A DNA stretch of 64,000 nucleotides, taken from Flagellimonas ochracea (GTDB taxonomy: Bacteria > Bacteroidota > Bacteroidia > Flavobacteriales > Flavobacteriaceae). The stretch covers positions 620,001 through 684,000 of the forward strand of contig NZ_JAAABI010000002.1 in the NCBI RefSeq assembly GCF_009903685.1, read 5' to 3'. Shown here in pieces: positions 37,801-46,876 of this stretch. Made by a program: the position numbers and the translations under genes. Within the stretch, counting starts at the first letter, position 1; each line of letters begins with the position of its first letter. The notes beneath the pieces were generated by a model. That model was given only the letters and a program-made list of their open reading frames with translations, was not told where the DNA came from and ran no database searches.

Positions 37801-38184
37801 GTGTCACCAAAGCAATACAAATCGCTTGCCTTTTCGTTGCTTTTCATCACCCTGATTTTGATGAGCAACCTGCGCTTTTCAGCGATGTATGTGTACTACA
37901 GTGTTGCCAAGGAAGACTTTATAGAGCGGCTTTGTGAAAACAAGGATAAACCACAACTTAACTGCGATGGTAAATGTATGCTTTCCCAGATGTTGGTCGC
38001 ACAAAGTGAAGAGGAAGAACAACCTTTGCCGACCATTGGATGGGAGCAGTTGGTTTTATTTTTGCCTGAATATCCAAACTATGTTCTCGCAGACCTTACA
38101 AAAACCAATGAAGTAAACCACTATCCTCAAACCAATTATTCTTTTAATTTCATAGTTGTACCCTATAAACCTCCCATTTTTTAA
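37801..38184 (+). CDS. Small single-span membrane protein with CxGKC motif, partner of copper receptor
   Basis: This 127-residue protein starts with a GTG. It has one N-terminal membrane segment (about 7-24, LAFSLLFITLILMSNL) followed by an exported or periplasmic domain with three cysteines in CENKDKPQLNCDGKCML (about 44-60). Cys residues spaced 9 and 3 apart, with a downstream Met, look like a metal or haem site. An internal ATG at 37861 would remove most of the membrane span. It is the first gene of a probable operon with the copper-type TonB receptor 69 nt downstream. I recognise no characterised family. Confidence 0.7.
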   Translation: MSPKQYKSLAFSLLFITLILMSNLRFSAMYVYYSVAKEDFIERLCENKDKPQLNCDGKCMLSQMLVAQSEEEEQPLPTIGWEQLVLFLPEYPNYVLADLTKTNEVNHYPQTNYSFNFIVVPYKPPIF

Positions 38185-38253
38185 GGTTTTGTATAAACAA
38201 GATGCGTTACGGCATCAGATAAAGAATACATAAACCTTAAATTTTAATACAAT

Positions 38254-40365
38254 ATGAAATCGTCAATATTGACAAAACTCTTCGTTTTGTCCCTTGGGAC
38301 CTTGGGGTTCCATGTACAAGCTCAGGTTCAGCAAGATTCCCTTACCAACAAACTTGTTTCATTAAACGAAGTAGTTGTTGAGGGAGAAGACAGGTCGGAC
38401 CCTGTTTTTTCCATGGTGGAGAGTGAGCACGCTAAGAAAGTGGTCCAACCCAAAAATGTGGCAGACTTGTTCAAAGACATTAATGGTTTTGCCCTGATCA
38501 AAAGAGGGAATTACGCTATTGACCCCTCATTTAGAGCTTCCCAATACGAACAATTGAACGTTCAATTTAACGGGGGCACCAAAGTGATGCACGCCTGCCC
38601 AAACCGGATGGACCCAATAACCACCCATGTTATTCCAGAGGAGATTGAGCGAATAGAGGTGGTAAAGGGGCCTTATACGTTTCGCTATGGGGCTACATTT
38701 GGGGGTCTGATAAATTTGGTCACCCATGATGTTGAAAAAGGAGAAAAAGGGTATCATGGTCGGGTAGAGTTTGGGGATGAGACCAATGGTAACTCCATCA
38801 CTTCTTTGGTCAACCTTAAGTTGGTAGAAGACAAGTATGATGTCAACGCTAATTTTGGATATCGAAATTTCGGCAATTATGAGGACGGCAACGGAGTCGA
38901 AGTTCCATCCTCTTTTAAAAGCACGGATTATGGATTGCAAATGGGATATAACCTAGGCAAGAAACAACGTCTTCAAATGGAATTTAGGCAATCCTTTGGT
39001 AGGGATGTGCTTCATGCAGGATTGCCAATGGATACCGAGGAAGATAACAGTACGGTGCTATCACTCGATTACAAATGGCAGGATTTGGGCGGAATTTTGT
39101 CCACCTTGAGGAGCAAAGTATATTATTCAGGAGTAGACCACATCATGACCAACGAACTGCGCCCCAGTTTTATGATGACCGAAGCCGTTTCCAATGTGGA
39201 TGCGGATACTTTTGGAGGTAGGTTGGAGTTAGAATGGAAACCTGTGGCCGATTTAAAACTCTTTACGGGAATGGATGCCCTTTCCATAGGTAGGGAGGGC
39301 GAAAGAGTTCGTTTGGTAAAAATGAACATGGCCGGAAACCCGCTACTTGTACCAATAGAATTTATAGATGACGTTTGGCAGGATTCCAAAATCGAAGATT
39401 ATGGCCTTTTTGTTGAAGGCCAATATCCTGTAACGGACAAATTATTGTTGAAAGGCGGAGTGAGATATGATTTGGCACTATCGGAAAGCAGAGATCCAGA
39501 TGAAGATTTTGCAGCACTCTATCCTGAGCTTGATTCAAGAACAGAAAACAATATCAGTGCCACGGCTTCTTTGAAATATGGCATTGCCAAAAACCTGTTG
39601 GTGGAGTTTGCCTATGGAAGGGGTGTTCGCTCTGCCAACATGATCGAAAGGTTCATCAACCATTTTAATGTGGGCCAGGATCCTTTTGAACATGTGGGAA
39701 ATCCATTTCTTGAAGCAGAAGTAAACAACCAGTTTGAGGTAGGTGTAAAAGGGAAGGTTGATTTCGAAGGGCCTTTCGTGGACCAATTGCGCTATGGAGC
39801 TTCAACCTACTATTCAATCTATGAAAATTATATAGCTCCTCTGATTGATGAATCTTTGCAAAGGAAGTATATGCCCATGGCCCAACCCCAAGCGGTAAAA
39901 CGTTTCGTGAACCTTGAAGATGCGTACAAGACAGGTTTTGAAGTTTTTGGGGAAATTCAATTTTTGGATCATTTCAACTTTAAGAGCGAGGTAGCCCATG
40001 TGTATACAAAAAATAAGGATTTGGATGAAGCTCTTCCTTTGACCCCACCCTTGGTGACGCGCTTTAACCTAGGCTTTGAAAGGGAAAAAATATGGGCAAG
40101 AGGTACCTACACGCTAACCTCGGAGCAAGCGGACATTGCAGATTCGTTTGGGGAGCAGGTAACCGCAGGCTATGGAGTGCTGGACCTCCGTTTTGGGGCC
40201 AAACCTTTTAAGCATGTCAATTTGGGCGTTGCGGCCATAAATGTTTTTGACAAAGCGTACAATAACCATTTGAACTTCGCATTTGTGAACCAAGCCGATT
40301 TTGGAAGAGTTCCCATAAATGATCCAGGAAGAAATCTTTCGTTTTTTGTGCAATACAGTTTTTAG
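38254..40365 (+). CDS. TonB-dependent receptor of the OprC/NosA copper type
   Basis: This 703-residue outer-membrane receptor has a signal peptide ending VQAQ, then plug (about 35-160) and barrel, ending in FFVQYSF with a terminal aromatic. The plug contains VMHACPNRMDP (111-120): Cys115 and Met119 form the CxxxM pair used to bind copper in Pseudomonas OprC, and the surrounding CPNRMDP is characteristic of OprC/NosA. This makes copper uptake the likely role, perhaps for nitrous oxide reductase or terminal oxidases. It is downstream of the CxGKC protein and a Crp/Fnr-like site, and is followed by a strong terminator. Confidence 0.82.
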   Translation: MKSSILTKLFVLSLGTLGFHVQAQVQQDSLTNKLVSLNEVVVEGEDRSDPVFSMVESEHAKKVVQPKNVADLFKDINGFALIKRGNYAIDPSFRASQYEQLNVQFNGGTKVMHACPNRMDPITTHVIPEEIERIEVVKGPYTFRYGATFGGLINLVTHDVEKGEKGYHGRVEFGDETNGNSITSLVNLKLVEDKYDVNANFGYRNFGNYEDGNGVEVPSSFKSTDYGLQMGYNLGKKQRLQMEFRQSFGRDVLHAGLPMDTEEDNSTVLSLDYKWQDLGGILSTLRSKVYYSGVDHIMTNELRPSFMMTEAVSNVDADTFGGRLELEWKPVADLKLFTGMDALSIGREGERVRLVKMNMAGNPLLVPIEFIDDVWQDSKIEDYGLFVEGQYPVTDKLLLKGGVRYDLALSESRDPDEDFAALYPELDSRTENNISATASLKYGIAKNLLVEFAYGRGVRSANMIERFINHFNVGQDPFEHVGNPFLEAEVNNQFEVGVKGKVDFEGPFVDQLRYGASTYYSIYENYIAPLIDESLQRKYMPMAQPQAVKRFVNLEDAYKTGFEVFGEIQFLDHFNFKSEVAHVYTKNKDLDEALPLTPPLVTRFNLGFEREKIWARGTYTLTSEQADIADSFGEQVTAGYGVLDLRFGAKPFKHVNLGVAAINVFDKAYNNHLNFAFVNQADFGRVPINDPGRNLSFFVQYSF

Positions 40366-40380
40366 AATTTACTGCCAATC

Positions 40381-40412
40381 AAAAAAGGACGCCAATTTGG
40401 CGTCCCTTTTTA
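40381..40412 (+). terminator. Intrinsic terminator after copper receptor
   Basis: The stem GGACGCCA / TGGCGTCC around 40387-40405 is followed by a run of T. It closes the copper receptor transcript. Confidence 0.8.
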
Positions 40413-40485
40413 TTGAACAAATAAAGAGAGTTATTTGAGACCATCAGTCCAAAACCCTGAGTGACTCTGTTTTGCCAAAACCGAT

Positions 40486-41958
40486 CTAGTCTTTTATTAT
40501 TTTATCCTCTGGTAAGGAAATCTCATTGTTTGGTTTGTCGGCTTTGTTGGCATACTTATCATAGTACAAAACAGGAACCGCTTTACCATTAAAGGAAACT
40601 TTTTCCAGATTTTCCAAAACATCCTGCCCTCGTCCAGTAACAACAACTCGAGCGTTGGAAGTAGAAAAATATTTTTGTGCCGCTTTTTGGACATCCTCTC
40701 TGGTAACCGCTTCAATTCGCTCGAGATACGTTTTATAAAAGTCATCTGGCAGGTCTTCGGTTTCAATATTTAGGGCATAATTGGCCACAGTTTCAGGTTT
40801 TTCCAATGCCATCACAAAATTACCAGCGTATTTGGCTTTTGCATTGGCAAGCTCTTCGTCGGAAACCGGCTCTTTGGTTATCCTATCCAATTCGCTTAAA
40901 ATCTGTACCACTGAACTATCAGTAACCGCATTGCGCACCTGGGCATAGGCACTAAAACGCATGGGGCTGTATTTGTTATCTCTAATGGAAGAATAAGCAC
41001 CATACGTATAGCCTTTATCCTCCCTAAGGTTTACAAATAATCGAGCTTGAGACCCACCACCTAGTATTCTATTGGCCAAAAGAGCATCCAAATAGTCTTC
41101 ATCCTTCATTTTAAGTTCCGTGATGTTCTGCACAGTTACTTCGGATTGCACCGCATTGGGCATATCCACAAAGTTAATCTGTGTGTACTGGGCATCACTG
41201 GGTTTGGTATAGGTAAACGAGGGAGGCACCGCTTTGGACCAGGGGGTAAAAGCCTTGGTTACCAGTTCTTTTACATTATCAAATTCCACATCCCCAATAA
41301 CCACAAGGTAGGCATTGGCCGGAACAAAATAATTGCGGTAATGTTGCTCAACATCCATCAAAGCGACGTTGTTCACGGTTTCCTCAGAAGTGATTTGTCC
41401 GTAGGGATGTTTTTTTCCATATGCAAGTGCCAACTCAACACGGTTTGCAATGGCCGACACATCCTTTTCCTCTGACTTTATGTTTGTAAGAAGCTTGTCT
41501 TTTTCCTTTTCAAATTCTTCCTGTGTGAAATTGGGATTCAATGCTGCATCGGCCATTAGTTCCAAGATTCTTGGAAAGTATTTGGAAAGACAACTGGCGG
41601 AAGCGCTCTGCGCTCCAATGTTGATTGATGCACCCAGAAAATCCACTTCTTCATAAAAATCGTCTTTGGGAATGGAGGTAGAGCCCTTGCCCAACAAACT
41701 TGAAGTTAGGGAGCCAACTCCTGCCTTATCTCCCTCAAAAATAGGCGGATTATCAATCATCAATTGTATGCGCACACGCGGGAGTTTGTGGTTTTCGACC
41801 ACCATGACCTTCAATCCATTGTTTAGTTCAAAACGTTCAGGTTCCTGAAGATTTATCTCTGGAGCTGGTCCGGGTGTGGGTTGTTTGGTCCTATCAATCT
41901 GGGCCAATGAAATTGACGTAAAAAATGATAGTGCGATCAGCAGAAAATATTGTTTCAT
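40486..41958 (-). CDS. M16-family peptidase-like protein lacking the zinc motif
   Basis: This exported (MKQYFLLIALSFFTSISLAQ) M16 (insulinase/pitrilysin) homolog has 490 residues from ATG 41958. The HxxEH zinc-binding motif is replaced by a region reading GVGSLTSSLLGKGS, while the overall fold and the late block RVVVTGRGQDVLENLEKV are kept. It is therefore probably the non-catalytic partner of the upstream active M16 protein, as in heterodimeric M16B enzymes. The ATG lies one base after the upstream stop codon, so the genes are coupled. A slightly longer start at 41970 is possible. Confidence 0.88.
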   Translation of the reverse strand: MKQYFLLIALSFFTSISLAQIDRTKQPTPGPAPEINLQEPERFELNNGLKVMVVENHKLPRVRIQLMIDNPPIFEGDKAGVGSLTSSLLGKGSTSIPKDDFYEEVDFLGASINIGAQSASASCLSKYFPRILELMADAALNPNFTQEEFEKEKDKLLTNIKSEEKDVSAIANRVELALAYGKKHPYGQITSEETVNNVALMDVEQHYRNYFVPANAYLVVIGDVEFDNVKELVTKAFTPWSKAVPPSFTYTKPSDAQYTQINFVDMPNAVQSEVTVQNITELKMKDEDYLDALLANRILGGGSQARLFVNLREDKGYTYGAYSSIRDNKYSPMRFSAYAQVRNAVTDSSVVQILSELDRITKEPVSDEELANAKAKYAGNFVMALEKPETVANYALNIETEDLPDDFYKTYLERIEAVTREDVQKAAQKYFSTSNARVVVTGRGQDVLENLEKVSFNGKAVPVLYYDKYANKADKPNNEISLPEDKIIKD

Positions 41959-41959
41959 C

Positions 41960-43282
41960 TTAATTGGCATCTTTTTGTTCTGGCAGATATTCTAGTTCTA
42001 CCCGTTGGTTTACTTTTAAATATTTTTTGGCTACTTCCCTTATTTCTTCACGGGTTATTGATCGATAAATTCCAAGTTCTTCATTGATGAGGTTGGTATT
42101 GTCCCTGAGCATATAGTTTTCTGCCAGTGAATTTGCTATACCAGAAATACTGCTATTGGCGTTCACAAACCGGTTCTCGAACTTGTTCAGCAATTTTTGG
42201 TAATCCTTTTCTGAAATCAAATCGGTCTGGACTTTTAAAATTTCCGCATCTATTTCGTCTTTGATTTCTTGAATGGAATTGTCACCTACCGGAAGGCCAC
42301 CAACAATGTAGGAACTGTAATCCTCTGCATCTATAGGGACCGAGAATATTTGGAGGGCAATTTTCTTTTCGTCCACCAGTTTTTTGTACAACTTGGAACT
42401 TTCACCGTCACTGAGGTAGGTGGATATCATGTTGATCACATAGGCATCCCTTTCCGCCTGCCCCGGGGTTCTGTAAGCCAATAGAATGGCCGGAATTTGG
42501 ATATTCGGATCATGGTACTTTGCCATTATGGTGTTGGAAATGGGCTCCTCCCTTATTTCAGTTCTATCTATACTGGCACCTCGGGGAATGGGGCCAAAAT
42601 AATCGGCTACCATTTTTTTGGTCTTTTCTTTATCAATGTCGCCGGCAACCACCAATACGGCATTATTCGGTACGTAATACGTTTTGTTGAATTTCTTGAA
42701 ATCATCCAAAGTAGCACTGGCCAGGTGATCTAAAGAACCTATTACACCCCATCGGTAGGGATGTTTTTCATAAAGGTTTTTCAGTAGCTGTTCAAAGAAA
42801 GCACCATAGGGAGAATTGTCGACACGCAGACGACGCTCTTCCTGTACCACTTCTTTTTGGGTGTTGACCCCAATTTCTCCAATTATGGGGTGCATCATCC
42901 TTTCCGATTCTAACCAAAGTCCGACCTCCAAACTGTTTGATGGAAATGTCTCATAATAGTAGGTTCGGTCCAAAAATGTATTTGCATTGCCACTTCCACC
43001 ATTGGAAGATACTATTTTGTCCCACTCGCCTCGATCAATATTTTTGGTTCCTTCAAACAAAAGATGTTCAAAAAAATGGGCAAATCCTGTTTTGTCCGGA
43101 TCTTCATCTTTGCTACCCACATGGTACATAACCGCAGTGGTTACTACTGGGGCGCTATTGTCCTGATGTAGGATTACGTGCAGGCCATTGTCCAGGTCGT
43201 ACTCTTCAAAGGTCACTTCTTGAGCTATCAGAAAATTAAGACTGACTAAGAGTACAAGTGCCAAAAGCAGATGTCTTTTCAT
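41960..43282 (-). CDS. M16-family zinc peptidase (active subunit)
   Basis: This exported metallopeptidase of the M16B/pitrilysin group has 440 residues with a signal peptide ending FLIAQ. The inverted zinc motif HFFEH is intact at His69, Glu72 and His73, with a third ligand Glu in EVVQEER near 148. Typical second-domain features follow (VLVVAGDIDKEKT). It probably pairs with the catalytically dead homolog directly downstream to form a clam-shell peptidase for small peptides in the periplasm. No regulator or cargo gene is nearby. Confidence 0.93.
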   Translation of the reverse strand: MKRHLLLALVLLVSLNFLIAQEVTFEEYDLDNGLHVILHQDNSAPVVTTAVMYHVGSKDEDPDKTGFAHFFEHLLFEGTKNIDRGEWDKIVSSNGGSGNANTFLDRTYYYETFPSNSLEVGLWLESERMMHPIIGEIGVNTQKEVVQEERRLRVDNSPYGAFFEQLLKNLYEKHPYRWGVIGSLDHLASATLDDFKKFNKTYYVPNNAVLVVAGDIDKEKTKKMVADYFGPIPRGASIDRTEIREEPISNTIMAKYHDPNIQIPAILLAYRTPGQAERDAYVINMISTYLSDGESSKLYKKLVDEKKIALQIFSVPIDAEDYSSYIVGGLPVGDNSIQEIKDEIDAEILKVQTDLISEKDYQKLLNKFENRFVNANSSISGIANSLAENYMLRDNTNLINEELGIYRSITREEIREVAKKYLKVNQRVELEYLPEQKDAN

Positions 43283-43457
43283 ATTATTAAATTTTACTAG
43301 GGTGCAAGTTTAAGGTTAGTAAGCGTTTTTTGATTGATGTTACACTAATATAGGATAAAATTTGAAAGTGCATTGTAAGATGGAAAGTCTTTAGAAAGAA
43401 ACTATGTATAATTCGCAAACATTTGGTAAATTAAGCCATCGTTCATAACCTTGACAA

Positions 43458-43904
43458 ATGAAAAATTTGACTTTGCCCATCCGTTTCGGAATAGTTACAA
43501 GTGCTGTGCTCATTGCCTATTTTTTAATTCTTTCACTAATGGGCAAGCATACCAATGTATTTTATAGCCTTTTTAATGGTGTGATTACTGGTTTTGGAAT
43601 TTATGAGACCATAAAGTACACCAAAATCAAACTGGCCAAAGAGTTCAGTTATGGAAAAGGATTCACGGCAGGTGTGACCACAGGATTTATAGCTACGCTC
43701 TTGTTTACCATTTTCTTTGCTTTGTACAGTACTGAACTGAACAGTAACTTCTTGACCGACCTTTCTGAGGCATGGGCGAAGGACTTTAATCATTTTGAGG
43801 CTATTGTGTTTTTTACTGTTGCGATAATGGGTTTTGCCACTACCTTGGTTTTGACACTTTCCTTCATGCAGCTCTTCAAAACCTCCAATAACCCTAAAAA
43901 ATAA
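43458..43904 (+). CDS. DUF4199 membrane protein
   Basis: This 148-residue inner-membrane protein has four hydrophobic segments (about 7-28, 32-50, 70-90, 112-137) and the pattern of the DUF4199 family common in Bacteroidota. It contains the typical FSYGKGFTAGVTTGFIATLLF. No catalytic or binding motif is visible. It stands alone between the M16 pair and the ribosomal operon. The function is unknown. Confidence 0.78.
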   Translation: MKNLTLPIRFGIVTSAVLIAYFLILSLMGKHTNVFYSLFNGVITGFGIYETIKYTKIKLAKEFSYGKGFTAGVTTGFIATLLFTIFFALYSTELNSNFLTDLSEAWAKDFNHFEAIVFFTVAIMGFATTLVLTLSFMQLFKTSNNPKK

Positions 43905-43927
43905 TACCCTTATTGCCTAAATTATAC

Positions 43928-43957
43928 TTGTAGATTAAGGATTTAGCAGTATATTTG
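43928..43957 (+). promoter_or_regulatory. Promoter of rplU-rpmA
   Basis: TTG at 43928-43930, then 19 nt, then TATATTTG at 43950-43957 give a good match to the Bacteroidota -33/-7 promoter. It lies 52 nt before the rplU ATG and is one of the best full promoters in the window. Confidence 0.7.
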
Positions 43958-44009
43958 CACCCGCTAATTTTTGGAAAAGCGACAATATTTTAAATCTAAT
44001 AAACGCATT

Positions 44010-44561
44010 ATGTACGCAATTGTAGAGATGGCAGGGCAGCAATTTAAGGTTGCGAAAGACCAGAAAGTGTACGTTCACCGTTTGCAGACCGAGGAAGGAA
44101 AAAAAGTCACTTTTGACAAGGTTCTTCTTTTGGAAGATGGTGGAAACGTTACTGTAGGCGCCCCGGTCATAGAAGGTGCGGCCGTTGAGGCCAAAGTGGT
44201 AAAACACCTAAAAGGAGATAAGGTTATCGTCTTCAAAAAGAAAAGACGTAAGGGATACCGCAAGAAAAACGGTCATAGACAATTCTTGACCGAAATTGTT
44301 GTGGAAAGCATTGTTGCCAAAGGAGGTAAAAAAGCGGCACCGGCAAAAGTCAAAGCTGAAAAGCCCGCTGCAGAAACCAAAAAGGCTTCTGAACCAAAGG
44401 CAGCCCCTAAAAAAGCAACCCCCAAAAAATCAGCTCCCAAAGCTACAGAGGACTTAAGCTCCAAAACTGTGGCCGAATTGAAGGAAATGGCAAAAGCAAA
44501 GGGAATTTCTGGAATCTCTTCCATGAAGAAAGCCGAGTTGATAGAAGCGCTAAGTAAATAA
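44010..44561 (+). CDS. rplU: 50S ribosomal protein L21 with C-terminal extension
   Basis: L21 is a 23S-rRNA-binding protein of the large subunit. From ATG 44010 it is 183 residues. Residues 1-103 are a complete L21 ([14 protein letters not shown]..., [17 protein letters not shown]), about the length of other bacterial L21 proteins. A further 80 residues follow: an Ala/Lys/Pro-rich linker (about 106-147) and a Rho_N/SAP-like helical module (about 148-183, [17 protein letters not shown]). rpmA follows 24 nt later. A TTG extension to 43971 is rejected as not family-like. Confidence 0.95.
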   Translation: MYAIVEMAGQQFKVAKDQKVYVHRLQTEEGKKVTFDKVLLLEDGGNVTVGAPVIEGAAVEAKVVKHLKGDKVIVFKKKRRKGYRKKNGHRQFLTEIVVESIVAKGGKKAAPAKVKAEKPAAETKKASEPKAAPKKATPKKSAPKATEDLSSKTVAELKEMAKAKGISGISSMKKAELIEALSK

Positions 44562-44585
44562 GAAAAGAACTAAAAATTATATATC

Positions 44586-44846
44586 ATGGCACATAAGAAA
44601 GGTGTAGGTAGTTCAAAAAACGGTAGAGAATCAGAATCGAAACGCTTGGGCGTTAAGATTTTTGGTGGACAAGCTGCTGTTGCTGGTAATATCATCGTAA
44701 GACAACGTGGTACCAAGCATAATCCTGGTGAAAATGTTTACGCCGGAAAAGACCATACATTACATGCCAAAGTTGATGGTCTTGTAAAATTTGAAAAGAA
44801 AGCTGGTGGAAAATCTTTTGTTTCCATCGAACCTTTTGAAGCGTAA
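44586..44846 (+). CDS. rpmA: 50S ribosomal protein L27
   Basis: L27 is located near the peptidyl-transferase centre. It is 86 residues. It starts [20 protein letters not shown], with no extra N-terminal leader of the Firmicutes type, so no protease processing is expected. The core [21 protein letters not shown] is conserved. It is the second gene of the rplU-rpmA operon and is followed by a terminator. Confidence 0.97.
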   Translation: MAHKKGVGSSKNGRESESKRLGVKIFGGQAAVAGNIIVRQRGTKHNPGENVYAGKDHTLHAKVDGLVKFEKKAGGKSFVSIEPFEA

Positions 44847-44865
44847 GAAAAACTTTTAAATAGAA

Positions 44866-44895
44866 CAAAAACTCCACCCCAGCGGTGGAGTTTTT
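44866..44895 (+). terminator. Intrinsic terminator after rpmA
   Basis: The stem ACTCCACC / GGTGGAGT (44871-44878 and 44884-44891) is flanked by A and T runs. It ends the rplU-rpmA transcript and may also terminate the opposing gene. Confidence 0.8.
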
Positions 44896-44905
44896 GTTTT
44901 TAGCA

Positions 44906-46018
44906 CTAAAACGTAATTTTCCTTTTTCTTGCTGTAATTTCCCAAGAATCGGTTTTTACTCCATTTTCAATAACGGAAACCTCATCATGTAGGTTGATAG
45001 TGGGGCAAATGTGGTAAGGAACACCATAGAGGACACTACCAACTTTCAAAGAATGCCAATCGGCCACTTTAAGCACGCCATGTTCCTCGCTTTGTGAAAG
45101 CAGTTCATAGTTGTCCAGATTGAGAAACTTTACCCGCTTGTCAATCGGATTTTCGGAAGCCACTGATTTATGGCCTAAATCTACCGTAACAATCTCTTCC
45201 GTAGGTTTTGAGATAATCCGGGTTACCAATAAGGCCGCATATTTGAAGTTCTGTTCAGTCAGTTTTTCTCCGTAACCCCAGTCCCAAAGCACACAGGTCC
45301 CTGGGCTAGTAATCCTGTTTTCTTGTTTTAAGTGGGAAGTAAATGAAGGAGTTCCTCCACAAATCATTTTTATATCTGGATGTTTCTCCCTTAAAGTATC
45401 AAAGTATGCGCTTACCTCTTCCAGACCTTTTTCAATTTTTTGGTTTCGTATGGAAAAATTATTGTCTCGAAGATGGCCATCATATACGTGCAACCCATTA
45501 AACTTTAGAGCATCACAGGTTTCAATAAAAGCTGCCAGCTTATCTAGACCAGCACCTACTTTGATTCCGGAACGATTCATACCATTATTGATGTCGATAT
45601 AAACAGATACATTTAATCCTTTATCCAAGGCTTTTGTGTTCAATGATCGAGTTGTGTCTACATCATCCAAAATGGTTGCAAATTGAGTGTCCGGAAAATG
45701 CGCAATAAGCTTCAGAAAGCGGTCTATCTTAGGCCCTACCAATTGATGGGCAATCAATACGCTCTCGGCACCGGCATTAGAAGCCATTTCGGCTTCGGCA
45801 ATCGTGGAAGCTTTAAAATTGGAAATACCAGAATCCAACAATTGTCGCATTACCATGGGCATTTTGTTGGTCTTTACATGCGGCATCAATCGGGATGCAT
45901 CCCCACCGATTAGGGAAAGCATTTCTTTTATGTTGTATTTAAGATAGTCCAAATACAGAACTATTGAGGGGGAGTCAACAATTTCTATGTTTTCAATTTT
46001 AAACCAGTCAGGGCTCAT
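44906..46018 (-). CDS. D-threonine aldolase / D-serine dehydratase family PLP enzyme
   Basis: This is a fold-type III (alanine-racemase-like) PLP enzyme, 370 residues from ATG 46018, where MSPDWFKIENIEIVDSPSIV begins the family match. PLP Lys49 lies in MPHVKTNKMP. Near the C-terminus HICPT (His336, Cys338) occupies the metal-ligand position. HxC matches the zinc site of eukaryotic-type D-serine dehydratases, whereas D-threonine aldolases usually have HxD. It probably cleaves or dehydrates a D-hydroxy-amino acid in the cytoplasm. No transporter or racemase adjoins it. Confidence 0.8.
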   Translation of the reverse strand: MSPDWFKIENIEIVDSPSIVLYLDYLKYNIKEMLSLIGGDASRLMPHVKTNKMPMVMRQLLDSGISNFKASTIAEAEMASNAGAESVLIAHQLVGPKIDRFLKLIAHFPDTQFATILDDVDTTRSLNTKALDKGLNVSVYIDINNGMNRSGIKVGAGLDKLAAFIETCDALKFNGLHVYDGHLRDNNFSIRNQKIEKGLEEVSAYFDTLREKHPDIKMICGGTPSFTSHLKQENRITSPGTCVLWDWGYGEKLTEQNFKYAALLVTRIISKPTEEIVTVDLGHKSVASENPIDKRVKFLNLDNYELLSQSEEHGVLKVADWHSLKVGSVLYGVPYHICPTINLHDEVSVIENGVKTDSWEITARKRKITF

Positions 46019-46159
46019 ACTTCTTTTTTTATAGTTACCCAATGTAAGCATTTCACCAATTAAAGGAAACTAAATACTTCGTTCAAACTTCGGTTGGATA
46101 GAGCAAAAAACTGTTTAGATCTTTTTGTAGCTTTAAAAACATTAACCATAAATCTTTAC

Positions 46160-46744
46160 ATGATGAAAAAAGCAATTAGTTGTTTACTACTATGCAGTGC
46201 GATTTTGTTCTCCAGCTGTTTGGGATCTTTTCGTGCTTTTAACAATTTGAAGGATTGGAACCAAGGGCTGACTGACAGTAAGTTTTTGGACAACCTTATT
46301 TTCTGGGGATTGTGGATTGTTCCTGTTTACGAGCTATTTTTCCTTGGAGATGCCATAATTTTTAATGTGATTGAATTTTGGTCTGGGTCCAATCCGATTG
46401 CCATGAAACCGGGTGAGTCCGAAACTCAGATGGTGGAACACGAGGGTAACACCTTTAAAATGGTGGCCACAAAAAATCGTGTACAGATTGCTGTGGTCGA
46501 TGGGCCCAAAAAAGGAAAAAAACTGGATTTGGTTTACAAGCCTGATGAAAAATCATGGAATGCTATCCGTCCTAATGGTGAAATAATCAAATTATCCTCC
46601 TTCGAGGAAGGATTTTACATTGTATACATGCCCAATGGGGAACAAATAAAGATTGACCCATTAAAAACTAGAGAAGAAGGATTGGCTATCTTACAACAGA
46701 GCAAAACCTGCTATTATTCCGAAGGGATTTTGGCAGCGGATTGA
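46160..46744 (+). CDS. DUF3332 lipoprotein
   Basis: This 194-residue predicted lipoprotein (from ATG 46160) has a lipobox ILFSSC (Cys19) and the DUF3332 arrangement: SFRAFNNLKDWNQGL, then two membrane-interacting segments (FWGLWIVPVYELFFLGDAII and its continuation), then a beta-rich domain. The start at 46160 gives a proper signal peptide; the ORF extends upstream to 46094 without one. It is followed by a hairpin terminator. The function is unknown. Confidence 0.75.
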   Translation: MMKKAISCLLLCSAILFSSCLGSFRAFNNLKDWNQGLTDSKFLDNLIFWGLWIVPVYELFFLGDAIIFNVIEFWSGSNPIAMKPGESETQMVEHEGNTFKMVATKNRVQIAVVDGPKKGKKLDLVYKPDEKSWNAIRPNGEIIKLSSFEEGFYIVYMPNGEQIKIDPLKTREEGLAILQQSKTCYYSEGILAAD

Positions 46745-46771
46745 GCCTGCCCACAGATTAACGAATCAAAG

Positions 46772-46800
46772 ACCCATGGTACCCGCCATGGGTTTGTTGT
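46772..46800 (+). terminator. Hairpin after DUF3332 gene
   Basis: ACCCATGG (46772-46779) and CCATGGGT (46786-46793) form an 8-bp stem followed by TTGTTGTTT. It is a plausible terminator with a weak T-tract. Confidence 0.55.
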
Positions 46801-46876
46801 TTATAAATGTGTGTTAGGTGTTTAGAGTCAATAACAAAGTTGGTTTAAAAGATGTCCATGAATGTAACAAAAAAAA

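Noticed and set aside
43971..44009. TTG extension of ribosomal protein L21
   Set aside because: L21 proteins start with MYAIV; the extra residues correspond to the leader after the promoter.
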